DNA from: Symbiodinium natans
Lineage: Eukaryota > Sar > Dinophyceae > Suessiales > Symbiodiniaceae
Direction: 5' to 3'
Length of the DNA: 64,000 nt
Assembly (NCBI GenBank): GCA_905221605.1
Contig: CAJNDS010000780.1
Coordinates: 288,501 to 352,500 of the forward strand
Every line of letters begins with the position of its first letter. Positions within the stretch are counted from its first letter, which is position 1. The notes under the pieces are model-generated. The model was not told the DNA's origin. It searched no databases and worked only from the letters and a program-made list of their open reading frames with translations. A program made the position numbers and the translations under genes. This document shows positions 1 to 10,496 of this stretch, in pieces.

Positions 1-104
1 TCTCTTCGGATTGAGAAGGCAGATCCTGCCATCCTTGTCCTCCCAGGGCACTCGATGCTTGGACTCAAGAGAAGAACTCTCTCCCTACATCCCCCTCCCT
101 ACAT

Positions 105-187
105 CCCCTAAACCCTAAACCCTAAACCCTAAACCCCAAACTCTAAACCCTAAACCCTAAACCCTAAACCCTAAACCCTAAACCCTG
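105..187. repeat. Telomere-type CCCTAAA array
   Basis: About eleven CCCTAAA units with two variant units (CCCCAAA, CTCTAAA). This is the complement of the plant/dinoflagellate-type TTTAGGG telomere repeat. It is interstitial and very short, so it is not a chromosome end. Confidence 0.9.
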
Positions 188-545
188 TAGGGTTCAGAGT
201 TCTGCACCATGGGGGTGAACAGGGCAGCTTCTACTCCTTGTGTCCGACAGTCTTCAGCGGGTGAGGTTCGGAATTCACGTTTGAGCTGAAGCCAGTGTTC
301 CAGCGGCCGAGCTACGACACCACCGGAGCCTCGGGTCGAGTTCAGTTCCTGCTTTTCTGCTTTTCTGCTCTTCTGCTTTCTGAAACTTCGTTTTTCAGTT
401 GCATAGGGCAATCCCCTTTAAGCCTCCAAGCCTCAACGCCCCTCAAGACCGTTCCCCCAAACCCGACAAGCCCCTTCGCCCCCTGGACACCCAACCCAAA
501 ACCTCCCTAAACCCCCCCCCCCCCCAAATCGTCGGACCTACAAAG

Positions 546-612
546 GCCGACGCCACGCGCTCTGCAGCGAGCGCCTCCACTTCCTCAACACGGAGTCGCG
601 GCGGCTGAAGCA
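546..612 (+). CDS. Candidate exon, unidentified gene
   Basis: A 67-base GC-rich segment preceded by a run of about 14 C and the acceptor-like ctacaaag, and followed by the donor-like cag|gtgttg. In the best frame it reads RRHALCSERLHFLNTESRRL and ends in KQ, a charged, helix-like composition with high GC at third codon positions. There is no family match that I know. The limits rest only on splice-site context. A chance open segment remains possible. Confidence 0.4.
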
Positions 613-1100
613 GGTGTTGGAGGCAAAAGCGGTGTGGTTTAGGGCTTCTGGTTTGGGGACTAGTTCCTAGGATGTTTATGGGGTGGGGATGTTTTCTTCT
701 TCTATCGGGATAGATCAGCGTTGGCGGCTCATGAAGCCCTACACAGTAAAAACGAACGTTTTGGCCATGGAGATAGCCCTCAACTTTTCAAGGCTACACC
801 GCTGTCAAACCCCAAAACTCCCAAAAGACCACAAGCCCAGCACCCCACAAAGCCGAAACCTGTTGCAGAAGCCCTGAGCGCTGCAGGAGGAGTCAGTTGC
901 GATGCACCTGAGCCCGGCCACTGGGCCATAAATGTGCACAGCTCTGCACAGCGTTGCGCTGCGCGCCTTCTGCAACGAGTCCTTTCCGAGTCGGTGTGTA
1001 AAGAGCTTTAAGAGCAGATATAGGGCTGATGGAGGTCTGGATTGCCGAGGGCTTAGACCCTCAACGACAAAGACCCTCAAGCCTCATCCTCACCACTCAG
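613..1100. other. Non-coding, nothing assigned
   Basis: Mixed sequence without tandem arrays. Open frames on both strands overlap each other and lack splice context or protein-like composition. I see no gene or RNA here. Confidence 0.5.
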
Positions 1101-1172
1101 GTAGAGGCTGACTGGGCTTTGGAGGTGGCCACCACCTTCACGAGCGCCTCCGAAGCCGGGCTGAGCACATTA
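1101..1172 (+). CDS. Candidate exon or exon fragment
   Basis: It starts directly after the acceptor-like caccactcag. The frame reads VEADWALEVATTFTSASEAG and ends in a TGA 24 codons in. No convincing donor precedes the stop, so it could be a terminal exon or chance. No family recognised. Confidence 0.3.
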
Positions 1173-2950
1173 TGAGGGACTCAACAATCTCCTCACCCTC
1201 AGAGCGTTTCTCGCTCAACATGTCTGAAGGCAGGTGGAGGGTTGGTCTTCGAGCTTTTGGGGATTCTAAGCCTTAGGAGCCCTACGATTCCACGCGCTTG
1301 GCGTGGTTGGGCGACGCGGTGCCTCAGCTTGTTTGGAGCCAAAGATGCTGTAAGAGCCAAGCACAATTCCCTCATCCCCAGCATCGGAATTCATTCAGCC
1401 ACCCTAGCCACCCTCATCTTTGATAGCATAGGGGGTTTGCACCACATCTTGGGGTATGCTTTCCATGAAGTTTCGGGGTTTCAGCAGGGCCCTGGCAGGC
1501 GGTTTTCCTGATTGCAACTGCTTGGACTTCGCTGGAGGCGGGACGGAATCCGTATGTTGTTGCCCGTCGCCGCCATGTTGTCCACATATGGCAGTCCTGG
1601 CTGAGCAGGTAGGAGAGCGCACCCCTGTGATTATGGCTCCATGCTTGAACGCCTGGACTTCGGCTTGGCTGCAGGCTGACCATCCCCTTCAACAGCGCCA
1701 GCGTCGAGTGGCCGCGCTGATCTCGAACAGGCCGTGGCTATGCGCGTGATCGAGAATGCGCTTGTTTGTGGCATTTTGTGGCTGCAGGTGCCTTGCTCGC
1801 CTGGCGCTGTCGGGATTGGAGCTGCCGCGCTATTTGCAGACAGGACTGGCATGCAGAGAGGTTATCTGTCATCAACGCATCATGCCATGACTTCCGGTAT
1901 CCTCCCCACGCCAGACCCAGTGGGCTCGCGTGGAGCCAAGCAGCCGCTGGGCAAAAAGGCAGCGGCGTTTTTATCCCACCGAAGGACATGGCTCCCCTCC
2001 GAGGCCCTCAAGTGAAGCATGTGCCCGAAGGCGCCGGCCGATGCCATGGAAGCCCTACTCGGTGCGCTGGTGCTCGCAGGACGGGTTGCTGAGTGGTTTG
2101 CGTATTTTGGGAGTGTGTCTTGCCTTGTTGTAGGCGGGTTACCAGGATTCTTTTTGAGAGGGTGGGCAGGGGCAGCTGTAAGGACCCCCTAACAGCCCCA
2201 GCCCCTGGAAGTCGTTCACCCACCATAAAACGGCCAAGTTAATCGAAACTGTAGATCCTAAACCCTAAACCCTAAACCCTTAAACCTTAAACCCGAAAAC
2301 CCGAGTTCCCAAATCCTAACCTCCCCCCCACATCCGTTTCGCCCCCCGAGGTGGGCTCTCGGCCGCTGCGCAGCTCCTGCGCAAGCTTTCTTGGTTCGAC
2401 TCTGAGGAGTTTTGTTGTTTTCGGGGGAGGGGGGGGGGGGGCGGGTGGAGGGTTTTTGTTCCGGGTTTGGGGATATTTGTTGATTTGTAGTGCAAGCAAA
2501 GTGCTGGAATCTACGTTTCCGTGAGCCGGCTGGACTTTCATTGATTTGAAAGCTAAAGTACTGGAATCGACATCTTAGTGGTCCAATGGCGTCCATTGGG
2601 GTTAACACTCAAAAGGTAGGCTCGTCTTTCCCGGCCAGGTGTAGGGAAGCGCGCTCATCCGAAGTTGTGTGCTTAGGGTTCAGGGTTTCGGGTTTATGGC
2701 CTCTACCGTGAACTGAACTGAACTGAACTGAACTAAATCCAAGGCCTGCAGAAAAGGAAAAGCGCCCTGTGCAACGCAGGACGGCAGTGGCTCCCTGGTG
2801 CCCGCTGGGGCTCCAGAGACGGCGGCTGGTTTTCTGGGCGCGGCGCTAGTGCCTTCGCATACTTCTTGGAGGGAGTTCGGAGGGCTGAGTTGTAGGCAGT
2901 GATGTTTCTTTTTTTGGTTTTTCAGTCTTTGGTTTTTCCTCTCCTGCAAG
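1173..2950. other. Intergenic or intronic DNA, nothing assigned
   Basis: Contains a short CCCTAAA stretch (2259-2290), a 13-base G run near 2430, and a small AACTG repeat (2712-2735). Several open frames of 70-110 codons occur on both strands at 1.45-2.1 kb, but they compete with each other and none has recognisable motifs. Confidence 0.5.
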
Positions 2951-3019
2951 GTCCGCTTCTCCTGCTCAGCCTGGCTCGTGAGCAACTATCCGCAGCTGGC
3001 AGCCGACGGCCTCTCAGCA
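2951..3019 (+). CDS. Candidate exon, unidentified
   Basis: Preceded by a T-rich tract and the acceptor-like cctctcctgcaag. Reads VRFSCSAWLVSNYPQLAADG followed by LSA, and ends at tcagcag. The pyrimidine-rich tract just upstream is the strongest support. No product can be named. Confidence 0.35.
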
Positions 3020-3271
3020 GCTTGGCCATCCGAGGGTGATCGGAAAGGTCTCGAGCCGCCTACACAACGATACACATGCATCGCCCTGGAAAGACGGAAC
3101 TTCCAGTTTTCACGGCCTGAAAGATAATTGGTACTAGATGGTACTAGTATACCGGCTATACCCTTCTCAAGGGGATCCGAACGACGTGAAAAGATCGAAC
3201 CGGCCACGTGCGTCCAGGAAATCCTGAAAGACATGAAAAGATCGATTCGGCCGCCGTCCGTCTCTTTGCAG

Positions 3272-3394
3272 GACCTTCGACAGAAACTTCTCTCTGCGAC
3301 GCTGCCGGCAATCGGTCTTCGCCAAAGCCTGCTGCCTCACCAGGGGACAGGCGCTCCAGACTCAAAGCGTCGGGGATGGGGCTCGGGGCAATGA
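3272..3394 (+). CDS. Candidate terminal exon, unidentified
   Basis: Follows the acceptor-like ctctttgcag and stays open for 40 codons to a TGA. It begins DLRQKLLSATLPAIGLRQSL, an amphipathic-helix-like stretch, then turns into low-complexity Gly/Ser/Arg. Only composition and splice context support it. Confidence 0.33.
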   Translation, partial: DLRQKLLSATLPAIGLRQSLLPHQGTGAPDSKRRGWGSGQ

Positions 3395-4602
3395 GAATGT
3401 GAGAAGCAGGCGAAGCTGCAGTGGGCAGGGCTTCTGACCATCCTGTGTTCTATGCTAACCCTTGCCCACCTGCATCATGCGCCAGTGGGTGAGGACATTT
3501 GGCCAATGACACTCTTCAGCCTGAGATGCTGGACTGAGCTTTCCTGTGAAGGGATCGCTGACACGGGAATCCTACTTTTTGGGGGTCTATATCAGGGGTC
3601 CGTGATTTTCAAAACCCCCACATGACAGAGCTGCAGTTGAGTTCCCACGAGCTTTTGGTCGGAGTTGAGCTTAGTCAGGAGCAATTGGTGGGCGAGGCGA
3701 TTCATCTTCCCCTTGGCGATATCCATGCCTCTTGGAAGACTCATGTGATGTTTACATACCTCCGGCACATACGAAAGGACAGCACAGCAACATCCCGAAC
3801 CCATTGCAAACCAGGTTGCCTTGTCCGAGCTGTGGACACAGCTGGAGCCTGCTGTGGGGATAAAATGGCCCCTCCAAGGGCGGCAGTGCAGGCGTTCTGC
3901 AAGGCACCTCGATTTTGAGACAGACCCCCATGAGTAAGGATGCGTGCCTGGAGGGTGCAGCGTTTTCTGCTGTGTACGTGTCAGTGAGATTCTTCCAGGA
4001 ATGTCAGGTTTGGGGGTTAGGCCTAGCATTCTTGCCCTGCACCTTGCTATCCGGCACTTGGCGGAAAGCCTTTGGGCCCACGAAGAAATGCCAGAGGGAC
4101 CGAGCGCCTAGAAGGTGGCGAATGGTCAGGATCAAGCACTCTTCTATGCCGGTAGTAGGATAAGATCATTAGTGCCAAAATCAGCTATACACCTCCAGGT
4201 AACGGTCTGATGTGCGCCAAAGCCTGCCATGTCAGTGCCAGAGCTTCTGACCCTTGCAACCGTCACGTCCGCAGACGGCTGGGATCTTCCAGGCGCTTTG
4301 GGTTTCGGGTTTAGGGTTTAGGGTTAGTGCAGAAAACAGCGGCTCCCCCTCAAGAGTTGAATATGTGCATAGGTGTATTGCTGCAGCTAAATACGATTAT
4401 ACTTCTCTATGATTATGTAATGGGTTTATTTTACTGATTCTTGCTTTTTCTTAGCAATGTTATTTTAGGTACATTTTTGTCGTAAGGTACTTTCATGTCG
4501 TCTCACTTTTGTTTGCCGCTTTCTGTCCAGGCCAGCCGCTGGAGCCGCTGGGAGCGACCTTGCAGCGATTTGGGGACCTTTCCAAAAGTCGACATCCATC
4601 GT
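3395..4602. other. Non-coding, nothing assigned
   Basis: No supported exon. It carries one short TTTAGGG stretch near 4305-4326. Open frames on both strands at 3.6-4.1 kb have no motif and no consistent splice context. Confidence 0.5.
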
Positions 4603-4727
4603 TTGGGATGTTCCCCCTTATACTAATCAGTCCTCAGTGGGGATTATCACTGGTCCTTAGTGGGGATTATCATAAAGAGTACCATAATCCCGATTAAGAA
4701 TGTTTAGGATACGGGGGAACGTCCCAA
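4603..4727. mobile_element. Miniature inverted-repeat element, copy 1
   Basis: A 125-bp segment that starts TTGGGATGTTCCCCCTTATA and ends in an imperfect reverse complement of that start (GGGGGAACGTCCCAA at 4713-4727). The interior holds two direct copies of GTGGGGATTATCA. A similar element lies 130 bp downstream, which suggests a family rather than a chance fold. No coding capacity, and no clear target duplication. Confidence 0.6.
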
Positions 4728-4856
4728 TCCCTCGTGCAGTTGGGAATGTCTGCAACGGCTCTCGCTGCCCCGGAGATCACAAGGTCACAACATCACAGGC
4801 AACACAGGATCAACACAGCTCATCGTCCTGGCCCCTAACTTTTGGTACCCTTAACA

Positions 4857-4953
4857 TTGGGATGTTCCCCCTTGTACTAACAGTATGAAGGGATTTTTGT
4901 AGGGTCACTGTAATCCCTAGTAAGGACTGTTAGCAGAAGGGGGAACACCCCAA
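4857..4953. mobile_element. Miniature inverted-repeat element, copy 2
   Basis: A 97-bp relative of the element at 4603-4727. The left end reads TTGGGATGTTCCCCCTTGTA. The right end, read on the other strand, reads TTGGGGTGTTCCCCCTTCTG followed by CTAACAGTCC. The terminal arms pair over about 25 bases. The right end runs directly into a telomere-type array, so the array may have been the insertion target or have grown from the end. Confidence 0.6.
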
Positions 4954-5165
4954 CCCTAAACCCTAAACCCTAAACCCTAAACCCTAAACCCTAAACCCTA
5001 AACCCTAAACCTTAAACCGTAAACCCTAAACCCTAAACCCTAAACCCTAAACCCTGAACCCTGAAACCCTAAACCCTAAACCTTAAACCCTAAACCCAAA
5101 ACCCTAAACCCTAAACCCTAAACCCAAAAACTCTAAACCCTAAACCCTAAACCCTAAACCCTGTC
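4954..5165. repeat. Telomere-type CCCTAAA array
   Basis: About 28 units of CCCTAAA with scattered variants (CTTAAAC, CCGTAAA, CCCTGAA, CCCAAAA). Variants sit inside the array rather than at its edges. Confidence 0.9.
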
Positions 5166-5288
5166 TGAGGAAGGCAGACCCAATGAAACGCCCGCAGCGG
5201 ACCCATCCTCAACGCACGAGGCTTGCGGCTTCCGCAAATGTGCCATGAAGGGCCTCTTATTTTGAGCGTAGACAAGCTCCCAGTGCGG

Positions 5289-5402
5289 ACCCTAAACCCT
5301 AAACCCTAAACCCTAAACCCTAAACCCTAAACCCTAAACCCTAAACCCTAAACCCTAAACCCTAAACCCGAAACCCTAAACCCGAAACCCTAAACCCTAT
5401 AC
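5289..5402. repeat. Telomere-type CCCTAAA array
   Basis: Sixteen near-perfect CCCTAAA units ending in CCCGAAA variants. It is separated from the previous array by 120 bp of unique sequence. Confidence 0.9.
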
Positions 5403-6364
5403 CCCCAACCCTCAACCCTCCAGCGGGTTCACTATCGGGGATGGTTTCGTATCGGGTTTTGCGAGTTTTTTGTTTTTCTGTCCAGGATAAAAAAGGTTTC
5501 AGGAAGGAAATTTGCATTTGCGACAGTCCCATGCTAACCATTAGCCTTTCTTCCGAAAACAAAATCAACTTTTGGTTTCTACATTTGCGCACCGCGCACT
5601 CGCCTTTCGCACACACTGCGCTTCAACAATGCTACGAAACCCCACGCAGGCCGATGAATTGGTGCTTTTCTTTTCATTGGAAAACCGATTGGCCAGAGCA
5701 AAGAAAAATAGGCGCGGAACGCAGTCACTGCGTTCCGTCGTTTGTACCATGTTGAAGAAGAAGAAGAAGCAAAGAATGAAAGAAGAGTGTAAGAGGGAAT
5801 GCGAAATCATGCGAAAACCATGTGCAGGCCACGTATTCAGGCAATCCCTTTAGAAGTGGAAAAGTGGGCGGGCGCATGGTGCAGCGTCAAAACCATGCAA
5901 ACGCGTCCCCGATAATGAACCCGTCTGCTAAACCCTCAACCCTAAACCCTACACCCTAAACCCTCAACCTTAAACTCTCAGCCCGAAACCCTAAACCCTT
6001 TCTCCCCCGGTGTAGGCAGTAGGCTTCTGGGTTCTTTAGGGAGGATGGCCATGTCTCCAAGTTATGGTCCTTTTCGGGTGCCCTTCCTATGATGTAGCAT
6101 TACAACAGGAAGCCCAAACCGGGGCCCATCTTCCTTGCAAAGTCCTACATGTCAGGTCGCGAAGCACCCATGGGATTTAGACAAGTACAGGGCTTAGTGC
6201 ATGGGGCAAATTCTGCGGCATGCGCTCTCAGCCCTATGTGCGTCTAAGCCCCAAAGCCCTATGTTGGGACAACTCCAACTAAATACACCTCAAAGCCTAG
6301 CCTCAGACCCCCAGAATGCTAAACCCCCCTCAAAAGCTAAAGTCCCAAAAGTCCTCAAACCCCG

Positions 6365-6515
6365 ACAGCCCTAAAATCCCGAATATCCTTAAAGCCACCC
6401 CAAAAAACCCTAAACCCCAAAACCCCAAAACCCTAAACCCCAAAACCCCAAAACCCCAAACCCGAAACCCTAAACCCTAAACCCTAAATCCTAAACCCTA
6501 AACCCTAAACACTAA
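6365..6515. repeat. Degenerate CCCTAAA/CCCCAAAA array
   Basis: Alternating CCCTAAA, CCCCAAAA and CCCGAAA units; units of seven and eight bases are intermixed. Confidence 0.8.
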
Positions 6516-6597
6516 AGCCTTTAACGCCCTCCCGACCTTGAGGGACCACAGGGCGGAGCCGATGCAGAGCCGCGCCTCGGCCTATTTTTTTTGCATT

Positions 6598-6663
6598 TTC
6601 TATTATTATTATTAATATTTTTATTGTTATTACTATTATGATTCTTATTATTATTACTATTAC

Positions 6664-6703
<40 letters not shown>

Positions 6704-6820
6704 GTTATTGTTATTATTATTATTATTATTATGATGATGATGATGATGATTATTATTGTTATTATGATTATGATTATGATTATGATTATGATGATGATGA
6801 TTATTATTTTTATTTTTTTA
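6598..6820. repeat. ATT trinucleotide microsatellite
   Basis: Long (ATT)n tract with GTT, ACT and ATG variants grouped in blocks, then ATTATG dinucleotide-of-triplets at 6755-6795. No coding meaning. Confidence 0.95.
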
Positions 6821-7192
6821 GCATACAATATGGGCTTAGGGCTCGGGCTTTGTTTTTGTTTTGTGTTTGCTTTTGTTTTCGTTTTTCCATTGTTAGCATA
6901 CAATATGGGCTTAGGCATTAGGCTTCAGGGCTTCGGGTGGAGTGGGGTTTGGGGTTTAGGGTTTAGGGTGGTTTGGGGTTTTAGGGCGTAGGGTTTAGGG
7001 GCATCATTGCCCAACATAGGGATGCCCCCTATTCTATCGCAAAATACTGTACTCCTTACTACAGGAACCCCCCAAAATGGGTAGCAAGCGGGGGGCCCGG
7101 GTGAAGAAGAAGCCCCAAAGCCAATCGAGCCATGTGGTCGGTAGCCACTTGCTACATCCCTTTAAACCCTACACCCCTGAACTTTTATAAAG

Positions 7193-7355
7193 CGCACAGC
7201 TGCCAACTGGCAGGCCGCCAGAAGACCCCGCAGACAAGCCAGAGGCTGTGACTGTCTCCGGCAGTCCGACGACCATTTTGGCGGGCGTTCTTCCTGCAAA
7301 TCTCGCTGCCATGGAGAAGGGCGTCAAGGACCTGGAACAAAGGGGATGCCCTGAG
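7193..7355 (+). CDS. Unidentified gene X, candidate exon A
   Basis: Begins after an AAAG acceptor-like site downstream of a CCCTAAA-like stretch and ends at the donor CTGAG|GTGAGC. The frame reads through VTVSGSPTTILAGVLPANLA and ends MEKGVKDLEQRGCPE. GC at third codon positions is high. No domain is recognisable. It is the most upstream exon of a chain continuing to at least 11.17 kb. A start codon was not found, so the true 5' end lies elsewhere. Confidence 0.5.
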
Positions 7356-7786
7356 GTGAGCCGCCTTTCCTCCATTCTCATCGATTCCAAGCCCCAAGCC
7401 CTCACCTCTAAAGGCAACCCAAACCCCTCCGACTCTTGGACCCTCGTCTTCGAAACCTCTGCCTGCACGGAGGAAGTGGAGGAGTCCTCGCTGTCTCTTT
7501 CGGGCCTCATCCCGCCCATGGGACATCCTCCGAGCCTCCGGGAGGCCTCTGCCTTCGTGGGCGCGGCGAAGCTTTGCTTGAGGGAAGCACTTTGTGACAT
7601 TTGGGGGTTTCCGACATTGGGGGGTAACCTTTTTGGTGTCCTTGGTGGATGTCCTCACGGTGCCTAGGAAATGGGAGGGGGGATCCCAGGTACAACGGTT
7701 TCAGCTTTGTGGTCTGTGTATGTCTGTGTTGTTGAAAGGCGTGTTGAGCCCTAAGTCACCCTACTCTTCCCTAGTGCCGTTGTCAG

Positions 7787-7907
7787 GAAGAGAGCATCCC
7801 TGAAGCAGCCGCTGAAGTTCGACAACGTGCAGGACTTCATCGTGGACTGCCTAAGGCAGACCAACCACGCCGACGGCTCCGACACACCCTCCTCGGTCGC
7901 GGATAAG
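7787..7907 (+). CDS. Unidentified gene X, candidate exon B
   Basis: Follows the acceptor GTTGTCAG. The frame includes LKQPLKFDNVQDFIVDCLRQ and then TNHADGSDTPSSVADK. It ends at GATAAG followed by GCGCCT, so the donor would be GC rather than GT. The composition is clearly protein-like, but no family is recognised. Confidence 0.55.
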
Positions 7908-8026
7908 GCGCCTTCCCTGAGCTTCTCCTAAACCTCCCTAAGCTTCCCCTAAGCTTTCCCCAACACATCTCCTGAGTAGACCTTCCTAACCCCTCCCAAA
8001 ACCCTCCACCGGTGAAAGATGGCCAG

Positions 8027-8141
8027 GAGAAGGACGACGATGAGCTGCTCAAGGTGAGCTCCGCGGAAGAGGAGTTGGCCCGGCTGAAGGTGGAGACCAT
8101 GCGCTACATGGTGACCTCTGTGAAGCTTGGGGGCCAGAAAG
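8027..8141 (+). CDS. Unidentified gene X, candidate exon C
   Basis: Starts after GGCCAG and reads EKDDDELLK, then VSSAEEELARLKVETMRYMV and TSVKLGGQK. An acidic, then heptad-like helix is apparent. An internal CAAG|GTGAGC looks like a donor, but downstream codons remain clearly coding, so the site was not taken. The 3' limit is approximate. Confidence 0.55.
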
Positions 8142-8263
8142 TGGGGGCCACGCTTTCTTTTATTGGTCGCCCTTCAAAACCGGGGCCCTAAACCCCGAAC
8201 CTGAGGAACACCCTTAAACCCTGAACCCTAAACTCCCGAAGCTCCAAACCCTGAACCATGAGC

Positions 8264-8440
8264 CCTAAACCCTAAACCCTAAACCCTAAACCCTAAACCC
8301 TAAACCCTAAACCCTAAACCCTAAACCCTAAACCCTAAACCCTTAACCCTAAAATCCTAAACCCTGAACCCTGAACCCTAAACCCTAAACCCTTAAACCC
8401 TAAACCCTAAACCCTAAACCCTGAACCCTAAAACCCCAAG
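8264..8440. repeat. Telomere-type CCCTAAA array forming an intron end
   Basis: About 22 units of CCCTAAA with CCCTGAA variants. The array ends in AAAACCCCAAG, which serves as the acceptor for the exon starting at 8441. Confidence 0.85.
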
Positions 8441-8528
8441 AGCTGAGGAAGTACAGCTTGGGGGAGTCCCTCCACACCAGCCGAGTGATCTACTTCACCA
8501 ACGACCAGGCCCTCAAGGCCCCTGGCTG
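8441..8528 (+). CDS. Unidentified gene X, candidate exon D
   Basis: Lies directly against the end of a telomere-type array (acceptor CCCCAAG) and ends at the canonical donor GGCTG|GTGAGT. Reads ELRKYSLGESLHTSRVIYFT, then NDQALKAPGW. Both edges have good splice context and codon use is strongly GC3-biased. The product is unknown. The join to exon E is out of phase by one base as drawn, so an intermediate exon or a non-canonical site is likely. Confidence 0.65.
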
Positions 8529-8565
8529 GTGAGTGCGCAGTTTGAGGAGTTGAGGAGGTTAAGGG

Positions 8566-8722
8566 TTTAGAGGGTTTAGAGGGTTTAGAGGGTTTAGAGG
8601 GTTTAGAGTGTTTAGAGGGTTTAGAGGGTTTAGGGGGTTTAGAGGGTTTAGGGTTTAGGGGTTTAGTGTAGAGGGTGTAGAGGGTTTAGAGTTAGAGGGT
8701 TTAGAGGGTTGAGGGTTGAAGG
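8566..8722. repeat. TTTAGAGGG variant array
   Basis: About 15 copies of the nine-base unit GGGTTTAGA with few interruptions. It is a homogenised variant of the telomere-type unit, in the opposite orientation to the array at 8264. Confidence 0.9.
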
Positions 8723-8959
8723 TCCTGTATCAAAGCGGGTCCAGGGCGCAGAGACAGTGTTCAACTGTTTGGGCTCAGGGTTCAGGGTTTAGGGTTTACG
8801 CAATTTAGGCTTAGGGTCTTGGGTTTAGGGTTGTTATGCGCTTAGGCGCCCTGAAGGTGTCACCAGTGCAGATGCCCATGGTGAGGGAGGCGCCTTGGAC
8901 CCCAAGCCGAGACGCCATGTGAACCCCATAAACCCCAAACCCCTGAGCTCACGTGCCGC

Positions 8960-9009
8960 CTAAACCCGAAACCCTAAACCCCAAACCCCTAAACCCTAAA
9001 CCCTAAACC

Positions 9010-9097
<88 letters not shown>

Positions 9098-9175
9098 ACC
9101 CTAAACCCTAAACCCTAAACCCTGAACCCTGAACCCTGAACCCTAAACCCTAAACCCCAACCCTCAACCCAGGCC
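8960..9175. repeat. CCCTCAA variant array in CCCTAAA context
   Basis: Thirteen or so consecutive CCCTCAA units (9008-9098) flanked by CCCTAAA and CCCTGAA units. One substitution has spread across a contiguous block. Confidence 0.9.
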
Positions 9176-9775
9176 CTAAACCAGCGAAAAGAGGCAAGCA
9201 CTCGCATTGCATTCTGAAGCACGCTCATGCGGTTGTACGAGGATGCCACCCGCCACCGCGCAGTGTTTCGGGCCTGTGGGGAAAACAAGAAACATGAGGT
9301 TAACGTTTTCTTTATTGTTGGCTGTTCGTGCCCGAACACACAAAAAAACACGAGGTTGTGTGAGGATGCCGCCCGCCACTTTGTTGCTCCTGCGACCGAA
9401 AACAAGAAACATGAGGTTTAGCAAAGTTTGGTTGTTTTTTGGCTGTGCGTGCCGGAAAAATCCAGAGTGATTTAGCTTTGTTGGCTCACCCTCCCCCCCC
9501 TCCCCCCTCCTCTTGTTTTGACGTGGTTCCTTTGGAATTGGTGCCCCAATAACCACGCCTACCGCGGGCCGATTGAGTTGTTCGAGTGGGATGGACCGCT
9601 CCATGACATGACAGAGTGAGGTTGGGGAACGGGGCTTGCTGATGAAAAATATGCTTTCTTTCTTCATGTTTTGGGATTCTCTGGGTGGGTGGGTTTTTTT
9701 CTAGAGTCAAAGCGGCTCCTAAACCCGAAACCCGAAACCCTAAACCCTAAGCCCTATAAACCCTAACCCCCCAAG

Positions 9776-9883
9776 GCGCTGGGAATCCATGAGCCCAAAT
9801 TGGTCATCCGCCTGGTGCCCTGCCAGAAGGGCCGGACGTATTGGGAGGGCCGGCCAGCCATCAAGAATATCCTTCCTACCAAG
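9776..9883 (+). CDS. Unidentified gene X, candidate exon E
   Basis: Follows the acceptor CCCCCCAAG at the end of a CCCTAAA-like tract. Reads ALGIHEPKLVIRLVPCQKGR and TYWEGRPAIKNILPTK. The likely 3' limit is ACCAAG with a GC donor, because that places exon F in its coding frame (phase 0). A GT donor 13 bases further on would not. No family can be named with confidence. Confidence 0.6.
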
Positions 9884-9920
9884 GCCAGAATCTCTGGTGG
9901 TGGTGGTGGTGGTGGGGGTG

Positions 9921-10051
9921 TTTTGGGGTTTAGGGGGTTGAGGGGTTTAGGGGTTTAGGGGTTTAGGGGGTTTAGGGGTTTAGGGGGTTTAGGGGTTTAG
10001 GGGTTTAGGGGTTTAGGGGTTTAGGGGTTTATGGGGTTTAGGGGGTTTAGG
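9921..10051. repeat. TTTAGGGG variant array
   Basis: Eight- and nine-base G-rich units (GGTTTAGGG, GGGTTTAGGG) repeated about 14 times just downstream of exon E, preceded by a GGT run. Confidence 0.9.
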
Positions 10052-10206
10052 TCCCTGAAACTAAGCCCTCAGTCAACCCTCCAGGGGGCAGGTGTGCGGG
10101 TTTGCGGGGGATGAAGGGGGGGTTGCGGGAGAGTATTGGGTGTTTTTGCAGAAGTCTTTACCTGGGGTCTGGGCTCTTGCTAACTCACCCCCCTGCACCC
10201 CCCAAG

Positions 10207-10336
10207 ACTCCCACAACTCGGAACATTTCGGAGGCCAATCCTGAGCTCGAGGGCCATGAGCAGCTGGTGGAGACGGACCTGAACCTCATTGCCCGTGAGG
10301 TTCTGCTGCCTGTGGCCATGAAGAGCCTGGGCTGGC
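10207..10336 (+). CDS. Unidentified gene X, candidate exon F
   Basis: Acceptor CACCCCCCAAG, donor GGCTGGC|GTGTGT. Reads TPTTRNISEANPELEGHEQL, then VETDLNLIAREVLLPVAMKS and LGW. It leaves one base (C), which joins the first two bases of exon G to make a Gln codon; this is the one junction in the gene that can be followed exactly. The sequence is well-formed globular protein, but I do not recognise it. A distant relation to SLOG/LSDAT-type domains is only a guess. Confidence 0.7.
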
Positions 10337-10373
10337 GTGTGTTTTGCCATTCATGGTGCCCACGGCTCTTTCC

Positions 10374-10496
10374 CTAAACCCTAACCCTAAACCCTCAACC
10401 CTAAACCCTAAACCCTAAACCCTAAACCCTAAACCCTAAACCCCAAAAAACCCCAAACCCTAAACCCTAAACCCTAAACCCTAAAGAAGCTTCAAG
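10374..10496. repeat. Telomere-type CCCTAAA array forming an intron end
   Basis: CCCTAAA units with CCCTCAA and CCCCAAAAAA variants, ending ...CCCTAAAG. The final AAAG is the acceptor of exon G, so the 3' splice site is made from the repeat itself. Confidence 0.85.

Larger units (their letters stand above)
5403..7192. other. Non-coding stretch with repeats only
   Basis: Holds short telomere-type stretches (5930-6000 and 6940-6995, the latter in TTTAGGG orientation), a degenerate array at 6365-6515 and an ATT microsatellite at 6598-6820. Open frames through these repeats encode only Ile/Met runs or simple repeats and are not genes. Confidence 0.6.

Noticed and set aside
105-187. Chromosome end
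   Set aside because: The array is short, contains variants and is followed by unique sequence; the window has dozens of similar internal arrays.
1456-2092. Cluster of 80-108-codon open frames on both strands
   Set aside because: The frames compete with one another, none has motifs, and no splice sites give a consistent exon.
6505-6991. Open frames encoding runs of Ile and Met on both strands
   Set aside because: They are translations of the ATT/ATG microsatellite with no start context, codon bias or splice signals.
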